A DNA stretch of 64,000 nucleotides from Branchiostoma floridae (lineage: Eukaryota; Chordata; Leptocardii; Amphioxiformes; Branchiostomatidae): assembly GCF_000003815.2 (NCBI RefSeq), contig NC_049986.1, forward strand, positions 2,980,992-3,044,991, read 5' to 3'. Positions 1-13,134 of the stretch are shown one piece after another (within the stretch, counting starts at the first letter, position 1; each line of letters starts with the position of its first letter). The notes under the pieces were generated by a model. It saw only the letters and a list, made by a program, of their open reading frames with translations. It was not told where the DNA came from and searched no databases. A program made the position numbers and the translations under genes.

Positions 1-160
1 AAATGTCTCAGAGATCATATGTAGTCTTCTGTATTTGTTCCCGTGTTCAATCACTGCCTTGTAATATGACTCCAGGGTCAAACGCCAACCGGGCTGTATT
101 CTGTCAAGGGATCAAAGAATCGGACATTTCTCTTTATACGACCACAACAGGTTAATTTTA

Positions 161-482
161 TGGATGACATCAGCGCACTCATTAATTTTCGTCTAATTTC
201 AGAAAAGACAACAATTTTTTTCTTCTTTGGAGACGGTCAACATGACAAGAAAGTACCAAAATGAGCAAATTTGTTGTGTTGAAGCCTAATGATAAATTGT
301 AGAAGTGACACTTGATAGGTAGCCATGACTGTAGTTGTAGAAGAGAAACTAACTGGATAGTTGTAAAAGTGGCAAAAATTTCAAAATAGACACCATAAAC
401 GTCGTAACAAGATTTTAAGCGACAAAGCAAATCTTGCTTTTTTCTGAAATCAGGCGAAAATTAATGAGCGCGCTGATGATCC
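161..482. mobile_element. MITE-like element with ~45-bp inverted termini
   Basis: The left end (ATCAGCGCACTCATTAATTT) and the right end (AAATTAATGAGCGCGCTGAT) are near-perfect inverted repeats, extending into CAGAAAA/TTTTCTG. The interior is AT-rich without a supported gene. Confidence 0.7.
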
Positions 483-1320
483 ACGAACTTTACTTGTGGC
501 CTTAGTACATCATATGGATCAAAAGCGACCCCTAATATTCACTATCAGTACTGCAGTTAGGCCCGTACGTACACGTACTGTCAAACTACAATGATTACCC
601 CAAGTGCTAGGGGTCCCCACTGTCACGTCGAATAAGGATCACCAAGCTTGCTGGCTTTATCGATGATATCAATCTTTATCAGTTTTCTTGCAAGTTAAAG
701 AGATTTAATGCCAGCATTTTACACTATCTTCTGGAAAGCCAGTTCCTTGGGTTTTCTGAGTGACGACCGGGTTTCTCTTAACCCACATTAAGGGTCCCTT
801 AACCCAAATAAGCAGTCTGCCAGCTGAATAACAGCTTAAAGTTAATAAAGGAAAACAGATGATGTCTACATGTAGCCATTAACGTGAACATTTGGACACC
901 AGACCATGCAATGAAATAACAAGTACATGTAGTCATATACCTACCACCTTTCTACTGATGATGGAAGAAGCTTGATTCACCATACGAAATATATTATGTG
1001 ACTTAAATGTTGGTATGATATATAGAAATAGTCTGAGGGAAACCTAGTGCGTTTCTGTTTCTTACGTTTTTCAAAGCTTTTTGATTCAGCTTTACATGTT
1101 TCACATTTCACGCGGGTAATTCAATTAGCCCACAGACGACATACTAGTGTATCAGGCATTCCGCACATTCCGTTCCTTTTAACATAAATACAAATAACTC
1201 GTGCCTTTTAGTCCTCCCATTTCCACCGTCATAAAATCTTCTGCGCACCTTGTAAAACATATGGCAATCTATTGAAGTATGGGAAAAAAGTAATTGCAAC
1301 TTGATCTGACAGCATCCTTT
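483..1320. other. Intergenic DNA, no gene seen
   Basis: No exon with coding character or splice signals was found. Near 510-556 a single copy of the GATCAAAAGCGACC...AGTACTGCAG end resembles the terminus of the foldback at 1321-1429. Confidence 0.5.
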
Positions 1321-1429
1321 ACATGGATCACAAGCGACCTCCATTAATCAGTTGCAGTACTGCAGCCTAATTAGTAGTGAAGTCATGCAGTACTGCAGCT
1401 AATTGATAGGAGTCGCTTGTGATCCATGT
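1321..1429. repeat. Foldback repeat (109 bp)
   Basis: ACATGGATCACAAGCGAC at the left is the inverse of GTCGCTTGTGATCCATGT at the right. GCAGTACTGCAG is present in both arms. Confidence 0.75.
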
Positions 1430-2006
1430 CAAGAGAGTAGGGCTTGTGTGCTGCCGTTTTTCATCCATGGACATAAATGTTAGCATCATTCCTTTCACTA
1501 AAATCAAAGGTGATTTCTACACCACCACATGGCCACTTGTAATTGTTACCCGTAGGGATCTATCCTTGGTGCTGAACACTACATATGCACACATACACAC
1601 ACACACACACACACAAACGCGCTCTTTTACATCCTCTTGAAAACCCCAAACTGATGCATACTAATAAAAAAATTGACTACATTATTGAAATCTAAGTGGT
1701 CAGGAAGATTAAACAAATGTCTGATCACACAGATTAGTATACCAAACAATAGGTTATTCATTTTTTGTTCTTTCACATCTTCTTTGACCTTGGAATACTC
1801 TATAACATCAGATATCAAATATTTGTTTTGCAATCCATAGCATAAATTTGCTTATTTTGAAGCTGCTATGTACGATTTGGTGGAAAACATTTTGTTATTT
1901 TTGGAAATGCCTGAAAATTGATGCGTGCATGGATGTCATCCATATACTCAAGTCAACATAGCTTAATACATTGGATATTCACTATGAAGACACCAGAGAT
2001 TACATA
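1430..2006. other. Intergenic DNA, no gene seen
   Basis: It contains a short (AC)n run near 1592-1614 and otherwise unremarkable AT-rich sequence. Confidence 0.5.
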
Positions 2007-2211
2007 GTATCTGTAAACGCATAAACTTTTGTGGTGGTTTAATGTTTGCGACTTTCCCTTCACCACGAAATTAAAACCACCGCGAACATTTTTCCATGGC
2101 AGTAAGAGACTACAGCGCATGGTCCTACCGCGAACTTAAAACCACCGCAAAAAGTCCTTTTTCCCACTACCGCGAAATTAAATCTATACGAACTTAAATG
2201 CATTTATAGTA
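2007..2211 (+). mobile_element. TACTGTAAATGCA-ended MITE family, copy 1
   Basis: Body with recurring ACCGCGAA and TTAAAACCACCGC boxes. The right end is AAATGCATTTATAGTA. The same ~200-bp unit recurs at 40464, 58540, 61024 and (inverted) 62907. Confidence 0.75.
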
Positions 2212-2775
2212 AACCACCAGAGATTACAAGTACAGTATCATACTAAGCCTTCATGTACTTGATACTTCCTGTGTCAATTATACAACCACAAGCAAAAAAG
2301 ACACATGGGAAAACCAGGAGTTTCAGTACATTCATGATCATAATTTCCTCCATCTAATGTTATATCTTTCACTTTATTTGTGCATACTGTCTATTCAAGG
2401 CCTAGGAAAGTTAGTGAATACATACATAAAGAATACATCATCATTTAAGGACATATAGCCATACAATGTATGGGATAAATGACAGAATATCCCAAGTTGT
2501 TTTTTCCTATGAAAATACATCAAAAAGAAGATACAGGCTAGAGGAGTGACAGAAAGATAATTCTAATAAGTATGCTCATAGTTCCGAATGCACATGCACA
2601 AGACGCATTGTAGAGTAATTTGTCAAAAGGTGAAGTCCCATAACTTGTACATATGTAAATAGTTCTTGCCTGTACCATGCTTTATACATATCTAGAAGTG
2701 TTTTATGTCTCAGGGGTCTTCAACTTTGACATTGTTACCCACAATGCATCTTGCTGTGCATACACAGTTGGCTCT

Positions 2776-3231
2776 ATAGGGGTGGGTACCGGTATGGAAA
2801 CCTACTTGTTATGGGTCCTTGTTGGACTGGTCCAGAAAAAACGGAGCTGAAAAAAAATCAGTGACCGGATCTTAGACTGATCAGAAAATGAACAGATTGC
2901 TAGAATATCGACAGGCCATCATGTGTTTTGTGGCTTACCGGCCCAAGGAAAGAAGAAGAGCGAAGTAAAGGAGAGTCGATAGCCATTTTTACTAAGTTTC
3001 TACGGTCAAACTTGGTCGAAGTTAGTGTTGTTTACATGAAGATATGCTTTTAAAACGTCAGTGGAAGTCACCAAACAGAATCCTTAAAAGCAAAATGGAC
3101 CATTGTTTGGGTATCGCCCTTTCACAAGTTTTCACAGACAATCAGGTCCAGGTTCAGGTCCGGACCTGGACCTGATCCTCTGGACCTGGACCGTACCTGG
3201 ACCTAAACTTTCATACCGGTACCCACCCCTA
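2776..3231. mobile_element. MITE-like element with GGGGTGGGTACCGG termini
   Basis: Inverted ends TAGGGGTGGGTACCGGTATG and CATACCGGTACCCACCCCTA bound 456 bp. Subterminal GGTCCAGGTCC-type repeats (GGACCTGGACC) are present. No coding capacity. Confidence 0.8.
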
Positions 3232-4067
3232 GTTGGAACAATGAAGAGTCTTATGGATAGACATCACATTAGCATATAACAGTTATTAAGAACACCTTCT
3301 AACAGGAAAGGAATCATCACAAGTTAACTTCATGAAATGAACGACAGCATATCAAATACATCTGAGGATATATAGCTGGCTTAATGCCTATTACTTCAAT
3401 CTCTAAGTTTGTACTTTTGGTATAATCAATAAGAAATGGATTTACCACTGACAGAGAAAAACAAGTGACACATATCATAGCAACTCAACACTTAACTCAC
3501 ACTTGTCAAATATGTATGAATCGAACAGAAACATTTAAGTTAATATTTTGAATCAAATTAGACTTGTAGATACACGAAATGCATTTTCCAAATTCCTTCT
3601 TGTAATCATGCGGGCATGTATTTTTGTAATACTCAATACGTTTTTACAGACTTTGTAAAAAAATTCAGGCTCTACAAAGGAAAGTGATGCAAATAGACAA
3701 CTAGTACTTCATTTCTCAACACAGGTGATAAGGAGACAGCTAATACAGGTACACAGCTTTGTTGGACCTTAAACAAAACATTAATTGCACTACTGCATTC
3801 ACTTTGGAGAAACACAATGAAGAAATATCCGTAAAAATGATGTGAAATGGCACCACTATCTTACACACTACATACATTCAAGTTTCTGTGTTGACTAGAT
3901 ACATTCATTTCAAATATAGATGCTGGATAGAGAAAAAGCATTCAAAATACCACAATGAAACTGTTAATTGATTCCCTGACATGTTAGCATCTTAGTTGAT
4001 AGTTTTTGCTAACATAGACAATATGACAAGTTGGAAACCTAACTTGACAGGGAACCTACCAAGATTT

Positions 4068-4109
4068 GTATTACTGTAACACCACCCTGTTGTGGTATTA
4101 CAGTGATAC
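4068..4109 (-). repeat. Stem-loop in the ZZZ3 3' UTR
   Basis: Two 18-nt arms (GTATTACTGTAACACCAC and GTGGTATTACAGTGATAC) flank a 6-nt loop. In the ZZZ3 transcript 17 of 18 positions pair (one G-U, one mismatch). It lies about 170 nt after the stop codon. Confidence 0.6.
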
Positions 4110-4281
4110 AAAGGGCTACAATGTGAAGAGTTTTATACAGGAATTAAATGGGTGAATCTGGACAGCAGGAAAAGACTCCTGCCACCCCTGTCATAAAATG
4201 TAACATCCCAAAGTGCAGCTATCACCACCAATGAAATCAGGGATTGTGGAACTGTACATAGTTCAATAGGGGTGTGTCAGG

Positions 4282-7200
4282 TCAGGAGGTGGAGGGAAAG
4301 TAGTTGGGGTCGAGGTAGTTGTAGTCTCCAGTCTTGACGGAGAAGCGTGTATAGTCCATGTCCATGTACGTGTGTTCAGACATGTGTGAGATGGGCTCCA
4401 GTCGGTGGTACGACTTGTGAACTTCTGTCTCATGGTCACTGCAAGACAATAAAGACATTTGTCAAAACTCTCATAACTCTAGAAGACTAATCACGCTTGT
4501 TTCAAAGGCTTTGAATTCGATCATTTAGTTCCCCGGACGGTTTTCGTACAGAAAAAAACACTAAGTCTTGCAAAAATTAACGAAATTATAGACATACTCT
4601 ACAACATTCCTTCTAGCTGTTGCATTGCATTTGGACACCCAAGGAACTCTATGAAGTCTTCAAACGATCGAGATAAGTTAACTAGGTCGGGCTTCAATCA
4701 TCGTGTTCTATGCCGCGTAGAACACGTGTTCGAACTAAGTGCCTACAGTGTAACAGGCGTGTAATGTTTAAGTAGGTTGAGTTTACACAATATCTCACTG
4801 GCAGGGATTAATTGGCTATAGGGCTAGGTAAGCCTTGCAGGCTAGTGACAATGACTATGGTTGTCTTCAAATTTTCAGACAGATTTTTTTTGGAGGGGGG
4901 GGGGGCAAAATTGTGACCGGTCAAGCGTCAAGTATAAACCGTCTGACAATGTCACAATTTAACCCCAAAAGATCTGCTTGGAGGTAGGTTTTCTTCTTTC
5001 TCTCACAAGAGTTCTACAGGACCTTGATGCTACTAGGTCAGTTTTCTTAATACTAAAAACAATTCTGTCATAATGTCTGACAAACTTGTCTATCTTAAAG
5101 GCAACCTAAGCAATATTAGGGCGTTAAAATTGGAAATACTCTGAATGAGGCAATTTGTCCAAAATTGATAATTTTATCTACCGCACTATATTCCCACATT
5201 TACATCATTATTTCATACTTTAAGCGGTTAAGAATGGCGCAAAAACAAGCCGTGTTAGGATTCCCTAAATATTGTAACCCACAATAATTAGACTTCACGG
5301 CTTCCTTGCGCAACTGGGGAATCAAATATTTACTCCTTGAATGTTGGTATGGAATGGAATGGAGTTGCAATTGAAGTTCTACAACCCTGACTTGGGCTAA
5401 TATTGCTTAGGTTGCCTTAATCATAGTAAGAAGATTGAGAATGATTGAGATAAGCATACCAGTCCACACAGTCCTGGCAGAAGTCCACCCCTGTGTCAGT
5501 GGGACAGTCCAGACAGTGCCACCTCACCCCCATGATGGGGTCACACTCACACCGATCACACTGTGGGAACACAACAACATTCAAACATCATTGTTGGTAA
5601 ATAAAAGAAATAAGCTTTTCCTGATTAACTCTGAAACATGATAATAGTAATGGAATACAACAACTTAAAATGATTCTTACAAACTGTTTTTAAAGAAAAT
5701 TGTGCAGCGACTTAGAATTGATAATAGAACTGCTAAAAGCTAAAAAGGTACAAAAGACCAATGTCTTACCCTGTATCCTACATGCTGTGTTATTCCCATG
5801 GATTCTTCCTGTAAGGCATTGCAAAGGCAACTATCAGGCTTTAAGCTAGGATTTTATCATAGGGGGTCCAAATTTCTTGGCAACCGAGAGTTGCCATGCA
5901 GCGAGTGCATGCATCACCTGGTATCATCCCTTGTAAATTAGAATTTCGTGCTATTTACAGGATCTGCTCCACAGTATAAGGGCCTCTTTAGGGTGTCTAG
6001 TGCATCTAACTTCATTTTTAGAACAGCGCATCATTTGGATGCCTGGACGCATGCCTGGCTAAAAAGCCTGGCAACTATGACTAATGATTCTCCAGAACAG
6101 ACTCCACAATATTTCCAGGTAAGTTGTTTTGGTTTCAGACGTGTAACTACTTTACAAGTCAGAAGACATTTCTTTAACAAAGGCGTCTCATTACCTGTTT
6201 CTTTCTCCGTTCCTTGAGCATCTTGAGCCGTTTGAGCCTCATGAGTTCCCGATAGTCCTCCGTTTGTCTCAGCTCTACAGGTACAGTCTCATCATCCTGG
6301 TAGGGGGGAACACAGTTTACAAATAACCAAAGTTCTTACTTGACATCTGTTTGGCAAGTTAAGATTTAGTTCGTATAGGAGGCCACATTCTCTGCCTTTC
6401 CAGTGTTGAGTGACAATTTGTGTGAAATGTAAGTGACATTATTGTTATTGGTTGGGCCAACTATCTTTGGAGCCATGGGCTGAAATTGCGAGGAGCTTAC
6501 AATATATATATACTAGTCTTGTAGGCAGGGTTAAGTCGCAAGGGTCTGTGATGGCAGGCTGTTTACAGCGCCTGGTGACCTCAGTATGACAGTAATTGCC
6601 CCAGTTGCAGTCACTAAGGGCTGTAGAACTCTTTTAGATAAGTACAGTGTTTTTTTAGTGTGCTCGAGGCATGTTTTCTTCAAACAAAGAACCTCCATTT
6701 AATGTCCCATCCAAGGGACGGCCCTGACGGACGCTATGTATTCACTTACACCTGAGTTAAGTGAGGAAAGTTGTGTAAAGTGCCTTTCCCAAGGACACAA
6801 CATCAGGGCATATCAGCAGATTTGAACCCAGAATCTCTGGGGTCAAACACCTTAATGATTGTGCCACACGATGCCACAATGTGACAGGATGATATACATT
6901 AAGATTAAGAATAGTAAAAGTAGAAATGTACAGTATAATCAATGATGATTGCTTGAAGTCAAAGCTGGCTTTCTATAACACTGTATGATTCTTCTAACAT
7001 CTGTACATGGCATTTATCAAGTATGAGAAAACCTTTTTTGTACATGACAAATCCACCACTCACAGACACATCCTCCATATCCTGTTCCCAGTCAAACTGG
7101 CTTGTTGATTGGCTGGTGCTGTCATCATCGTTGTCGGACATGTAGACGGGCGGCAGGTGTGATGTCATGAAGGTCGAAGGTTGGCACAGGCCCTGCCGAA

Positions 7201-10200
7201 ACATGTCGTGTCGACGATACTTCTGTTAGAAAAAAAAAATATCAGAACAATATTCTGAAATTTCCCCGACTGCTTTGGTTTGGTACTTGGTATGCTTTTG
7301 TCATTTTAGAAAATTGTAAGTGAGTGAGTGTGAGTGAGTGAGTGAGTGTGAGTGAGTGTGAGTGAGTGAGTGAGTGTGAGTGAGTGAGTGAGTGAGTGAG
7401 TGAGTGAGTGAGTGAGTGAGTGTGAGTGACTGAGTGAATGAATGAAAGGATGGATGAATGAATGAACATATTGAAGGAGAAAGAAGTGTATTTTCTCATC
7501 AAATGCACTACCTTTAACACATCTTTTAAATCAATGGTGATCCATGTTAAACCTGCTAAAAAGCCATACAAATCAAATGCATATCTTTTTAAAGATTACT
7601 GACAAATAACATATAACAAAGGAGGACAGCTGTTTTGATTATGTTGCAATTTTAAACCTTATATCCATACACAAAATAAAGCACTTCTCAACCGAGAGGG
7701 GGGCCGATACCGACTTCCAACACCTTTGACCCTTTGCTGACATCACACTTCAGCTCTGGATGTGTGACTTACGCTTTGGGTCATTTCAACTTTACAAGGA
7801 TCAGAGGACTGATCGAAAGCTTGTTGGTAAGCAATTTATTTTGTGTATGGAGATAAACAGTTTAAAGTTGAAACATAATGTTGATTAAAGTCACAGATGA
7901 ACTTACATTCAAGCTGTTTTGATTAGTGTTGCGTACCTACAGCCCGGACTTGGACTTGGGACTAAAAATGTTTAGGTCCGAGTCCAAAAAAAAAACAACT
8001 AAATGTCCGGAGTCAAGTGCGGACTTGCAAAAAGCTCTCTGTCACTTATATTCCCTTTTTTTGTTCCAAACCATCTAAAACCTTCCATAGACAGTGAAAT
8101 TTGTACTGGAAAAAGACAAAAATCATTTCGTGTTAAACTTTACACTGGCTGTATATAATTTGCATGTATTTTTCACATTTCATTTCAATTCATGCTAACA
8201 TGCAATTTTATATGCACCATCCCCCCTCCCCCTCAAAAAATAAAACTTTCTAGCGCAAATGATATGCAATGATGGGTTCAGGTCCGGACTTAAACTCCGG
8301 ACCTGAACCTTAACTGCTGGACCTGAACCTGAAATTATGAGTTTGGGTACGTACCACTAGTTTTGATTGTGCATTCATACGACACACTTTACCACCTACC
8401 ATGAAGGGTAACTTTTTACTGAAGGTGTGATTGTTGGCTGGCATCCTGCCGGGGATGGGGAGACCTGCCTTGGCCAGCTTGATGAAATATTTCTGTACAC
8501 GACTGGCAACCTACAACAAACACACACAATATGGCATTACAGAAGAAACAAGGGAACTGCCACCAGTACATGCAAAGAAGTTGACTACAAGCTTTGAGAG
8601 ACTTTGAGACTTTATCATAACAAGGTGACTTAGTAATACCCCCATTAAATTTTTATTTACAACTAGTAGTATTGAATGAATAAGTACTGTCACAGTGGTA
8701 CATGCATCCAATGGCTCCATGCATCCATCTACATTTATTACTTATTAGTTGTTAAATTCTATTATGATTTGTAAATTTTGAAAGAGTTTGTATAAGCTAC
8801 ACAGCTCCCCCCTCCTGCAGATTTTCTTGATTTCTTTAATTTGCTGTATGTTGTATTTCTTTAATGTGCAAAATAAAATCAATCAATCAATCAATGGCGT
8901 AGAGATATTGATGATGTACAAGTGATTTGTACACACACCACTACCTGAGTGAACTAGCCCCCTACTGTAGTGATTGCGCAAAGTTGTGTGGCCCAGGGCT
9001 ACTGAAACAGAGATGGGCGCCGCCCTATGCACCATCAGTCATGGGAAGGACTTTGACAAGTGAGTTTTCTCCAATGTTTAGCTGTTGTGTTCTCCCTTGT
9101 ACAAGTGAGTTGTTTGTTTATTTCACTCACCTGTTTGGATGTTCTATTCCCCAGAGCCTCTGCTATCTTCTGCCACCTGCGAGCCTCGATCTCCTCAGGT
9201 GGGAACACCTCCAGCAGGTACTCCAGCTTCCTCTGGTAAAGGTGCAATGGTTGTTAAATGTACAATTATGGTGATTGTAAATTCTGCTCACCTTCAGAAC
9301 TTTGTGCAGTTCCTACATGAAGTGCTAGGTGGCTCTTATGACAAACCTACTGCAAAACCCACTCTTGGCCTTTAATACACTGAGAACTGTGTTCGTTCTG
9401 CCGTTCTGTGATTCTTGTTGTAAAGTCGAGAAGAATGACTTTCATTGGTCTTTTTCTGCAATATAGCAATTTCAACCATTCTTTTTTATACTTATCTCAT
9501 GAAATTTCAGAGTCTCTTTCCCAAAACAACCAGTATTTTAGATATCCCCAAATTTTAGATTATCACCACAACTAACGACCTTCCATCTATTCCATCATTA
9601 CACTGAATGCTCATTAATTCTCACAATTATTCTTACATTGTATCAATTACACTGTGTAAAATGTAAATTCTTATGTCTTTTATCTGTACATAATATTATG
9701 CATAAATTAGCTTTGTATGTTTGTCTGGAACTTTGTGGATCAACCATCACCAGCTTAGGCTGCCTAGGCTGACCCAGTATAATGATTTTGTCGTCATTTT
9801 CAATAAATAGCAAACACCAAAAACAAAAGAACAAAATATGAGTGGCAAGCCACAAGTCCAAATCTAAAAGTCCATATTGATAAAAAATTTACTGTACCTG
9901 TTCCTCTGTGGTCCACAGCTGGTTGAAGGTGGCAGGTTTGGAGGGCCCCCTGAGCCGCCCCCTCACGACCTGTGGTCCCTCCTCCCCTCGACTGGGGCCC
10001 TGCTGGGAGCTGCCCTCCCCGCAGTTAGACGCACTGTCTGATGACGTGATGGTCGCTATGGTAACACAGAAATCACATCACATGACATTGCAAGATTGTC
10101 AATTTACCCGTAGATGCATTCATAAACAGAAACAAACAGAGGTATACAATTTACTAGTAGCAAGCCATGTGTGCCATCTATTGTCTATATTGTTACCATC

Positions 10201-13092
10201 ATAACATGTGAGGGGCAAATAGTAGTGGGCAATCTCAAGCCAACCGTACACACTCATGTCACATCTTCAGAAAAGACGCTGTAGCAGCATAGTTCCGGTT
10301 CCTTGATACTAGTCTGGTGGTGGGCTCTGAATAAAGTAGCTTTGAATGGGAACTAAGCTGCTTTTTAGTGTCTTGTATGAAGATTTCTGAAGATGTGACA
10401 TGAGTGTGTACAGTTGGCTTGAGATTGTCCACTACTATTTGCCCCTCACATGTTATGATGTCAACAATATAGACAATAGATGGCACACCTGGCTTTCTAC
10501 TGGTAATTGCATACCTCTGTTTGTTTCTGTTTATGAATGCATCTACAGGAAATATGACAATCTTGCCATACAGGGCATATGTTAGTTGTCAAATCTCCAA
10601 AGATTGTACAGTAGTACAAAGATTGTACCTACACAACTTGACAAAGTACATTGTAAATTGTGATTTTCACTAAGGATAGAGATATGAATAAACAGTGAAC
10701 GGAATGAAAATTTAGGTTTCATGTATCTTATGTGGAGAACGATACTTCTTCTCAAAACAAAGGTGGTGCTTATTTCAATGCCAATACAAAAGTTTTCATC
10801 CTTATCCAGTTCTAAATTCTGTGACTATGACCACAAATGACCTAAAGGCATCCCTGGTCAATCAGAATTTCATGCTTGTTAGAGGATGTGTAAGGGTGTC
10901 TAGGTGTCCAATTTCTTGTTATTTTAAGAAAAGTGTGTCCAAATGATGCCATGACGCATGCCTGGCTAAAAGCCTGATCCCTACTACAGACCTTCAGGCT
11001 GCCTCTTGGTGCGAGTGAGGTGTCTCTTGGCTGGCATGAAGAGACTGGGGTCCACCTTCCCCACCCAGCCTGCATAGTTCTCCCACTGGATGGAGGGCAG
11101 GTCGAGGATACTCTGGGACCTCGGCAGAGAAACAGCCTGAAAAAAAAAAAACATGCATAAAATACAACTTAGCTCTGTGAAGCAAGAGTACATTGAAATT
11201 CCCTGTAATCATTTTTGTAAGCTTAATGATGAAAATAATCCATTCTTCATTAGTATACTAGTACATTGGACTTGACTTTGAAAATAAAAACGTCTCCTCT
11301 AGAGCTTTAACTTGTCTCTCGCCAAAAAGCGTCCAGATATGATTTTGGAAATGGTCAGACGTTTCATAAAGAATCCACTATCTTTTGTCAGGGACTCTGA
11401 AACAAAAGATCTGGAAGGAACTGTTTTTTATGCCCTAAGTATTCATGCAAAAGAGCTGGAGACAATTTTTGGTTGTCCAATAGGAAGGTAAGACAAAGTC
11501 AAGCTGAAGACAATTTTTTACTTTTATCTACCTTATTTGCCCCTCATTTTTGTGGGGTTTCAATGTCATTTTGCTGTGTGTGTGTGTGTGTGTGTGTGTA
11601 TAGATATGGGTAAAATATGTGATGTGAGACAACCATTGACTTACATTGCACTGAAGTTTCTCAACAAAGTCAATAGGATCTTTCAGGGCCTCCTCCTCTT
11701 TTACAGCCAGTCTGTCGATATCCTGCACTGCCTGGGAACGCTGTGCCTCCAACATGACTAGTGTCTTCAGCATGAGGTGGTACCTGGAAGCATATACACA
11801 GTGTATCATGCAGAAGAGACCTCTTGCAGGAATAGTCAGTACTGCAACACACCTTACCTGATGTCTTCCTGCATGTGACTTTTGATTAAAAAAATAATCT
11901 GTGTGGGCAACAAATATTTTGCTCTACTGTAAGAAATATCAATTGACTATGAGTTAAGATGGCTGGTTAATTCTAAAGCTATCAGTTGCAGTTTATTACC
12001 CTTTACATGTAGCATCAAACAGTGCCCCCCTCCCCCTTTGACTGATATGATCCTTGGTTTCAGTTTCAACAATATCATGATTTCATTTTCAAATGGAAAG
12101 TTTGTGGCAACTACTCTAGGTGGCCAGAAGGCACGGAATACTTACTCTTTGTTGTCTTTTAAAGCTACATGGTCTGACTCAAAGTAGAATGGTTGCGAAT
12201 AGTCCTCATTTTCCAATTTCCTATAGTCAACAGTGGGGAAAGAATCATCCACTTGTTCCTCTTGTTTAGACTCAGTCTCCCCTCCTGAAGCATGAGGCTT
12301 CTCTTGGTCCTGATTTACTACTTCTCCCTGGTGACTGTTTCTCAAAGATGAGTTCAGTTCTGAGCTGCCTGATGATGTGTCCTTGTGTTTGCATTGGCTG
12401 GTGCCTGTGCTAGTCTGTGTTCTACATTTACAGGAGTGTTTTGTGTGTTCCGAACCCGACAACAAGGAAGGTTGTGTGGATTCGTCCTCGGTACTTTTTG
12501 TACTACAGGCTATGTGGTTTCCGCATACAGGTGTTTTTCCGCAGCTGCTGCAGGTGCCTGCGGACGGCTCACTTGAGTCCGAAGGTTGTACAGCACCTGA
12601 GGAACCATTCATACCATTTTCTACCTTCCCACCAATGTCATTCTTAGCTTCCTGTGATGTGCTCTCTGCTTTAGAGTCTGAGTCGAAGCTTTCGTTCAAG
12701 TTTCTTCGGACGCGTTTGGGATTGGGCGAGGACGCCTGGACGGGAGACACTTCCTCTCGAGTCCGAGCGCATTTCGGCGACTGACCGGCCTTCCCGCTCT
12801 CGTTTCTCGTTCTGGGACTCGTCCTGGGTTTGGGGCTGGCGTTCTTGCTATTAGCAGCAGTTTGTCGCACACCTGATTGTCTCGTGCTGCCCTGATCGTC
12901 CACGCTTGCGGATGAAGCCGTGGACGTCCTTCGTAACCGCGGCGAGCCATTGTTAGAGGAGCTGGGGCTAACCTCGCCGCTTACCGTACGCGAACGCAGA
13001 ATCCGTCCCTGGGAATTGTTGCCCTTGGCAGGAGAGTTTTTGCTGCCCCGAGTCCCTGCCTTGTTGGGGCTGTGGGTAGATTTGGGCCTCAT
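4282..13092 (-). CDS. ZZZ3: ZZZ3-like protein, SANT/Myb plus ZZ zinc finger (11 coding exons)
   Basis: In animals ZZZ3 is a nuclear chromatin-reader subunit of the ATAC histone acetyltransferase complex. Coding exons on the minus strand, from start to stop: 13092-12146, 11783-11645, 11136-10992, 10055-9898, 9232-9131, 8510-8400, 7222-7064, 6296-6195, 5808-5770, 5560-5460, 4438-4282. They sum to 2160 nt, 719 residues plus TGA, with every junction GT-AG and in phase. Human ZZZ3 is about 900 residues. Residues 1-315 are a low-complexity Ser/basic N-terminus. A conserved helical block follows ([14 protein letters not shown], then [10 protein letters not shown]). The SANT/Myb domain lies at about 453-515 ([17 protein letters not shown], then [12 protein letters not shown]), and [14 protein letters not shown] comes next. 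The ZZ finger (about 633-690) has [14 protein letters not shown] and DFCQDC. The C-terminus reads [10 protein letters not shown], as in vertebrates. The ATG is preceded by an in-frame TAA and by an acceptor at 13134. I am very sure of the family. Confidence 0.93.
5095..5420. mobile_element. MITE-like element with AAGGCAACCTAAGCAATATTAG termini
   Basis: Inverted ends AAGGCAACCTAAGCAATATT and AATATTGCTTAGGTTGCCTT bound about 325 bp in the last ZZZ3 intron. It stops 40 bp short of exon 10. Confidence 0.8.
6690..6878 (-). mobile_element. tRNA-headed SINE in a ZZZ3 intron
   Basis: On the minus strand the element starts with a tRNA-like head with pol III boxes (TGGCACAATCATTAAGG and GGGTTCAAATC). 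A conserved body follows (CCTTGGGAAAGGCACTTTAC, TTTCCTCACTTAACTCAGG) and a GGCCGTCCC tail. It lies between ZZZ3 exons 7 and 8. Confidence 0.75.
7318..7445. repeat. (GTGA)n microsatellite
   Basis: GTGAGTGA repeats with GTGTGA interruptions in the ZZZ3 intron before exon 7. A long apparent reading frame on the minus strand here is an artefact of the repeat. Confidence 0.9.
7924..8359. mobile_element. MITE-like element with TAGTGTTGCGTACC termini
   Basis: Ends TAGTGTTGCGTACC and GGTACGTACCACTA are inverted. The interior has GGTCCGGACTT and CCGGACCTGAACC boxes that resemble the 2776-3231 element, so the two are probably related families. It ends 40 bp from ZZZ3 exon 6. Confidence 0.65.
10089..10571. 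repeat. Large foldback, ~187-bp arms, in a ZZZ3 intron
   Basis: The left arm (from GCAAGATTGTCAATTTACCC to the CACATCTTCAGAAA region near 10275) is the inverse of the right arm (from about 10386 to GACAATCTTGC near 10571). Identity is roughly 90% by eye, with a loop of about 110 bp. It lies in the intron between exons 3 and 4. Confidence 0.85.
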
Positions 13093-13134
13093 GCTTTATA
13101 TCTGGTCGCACTTCATGGAGAGAATGTCAAAATT

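Larger units (their letters stand above)
2212..4281 (-). other. Downstream of ZZZ3: probable 3' UTR and intergenic DNA
   Basis: No coding exon is seen after the ZZZ3 stop. An AATAAA on the minus strand at 2378-2373 is a possible polyadenylation signal but implies a 1.9-kb 3' UTR. A MITE-like element (2776-3231) and a hairpin (4068-4109) lie inside. Confidence 0.35.

Noticed and set aside
7242-7571. Minus-strand 109-codon frame
   Set aside because: Mostly a (GTGA)n microsatellite translated as Thr/His/Ser/Leu repeats.
12377-12950. Plus- and minus-strand alternative frames over the first ZZZ3 coding exon
   Set aside because: These are shadow frames of a compositionally biased exon; the continuous 315-codon frame that splices onward is the real one.
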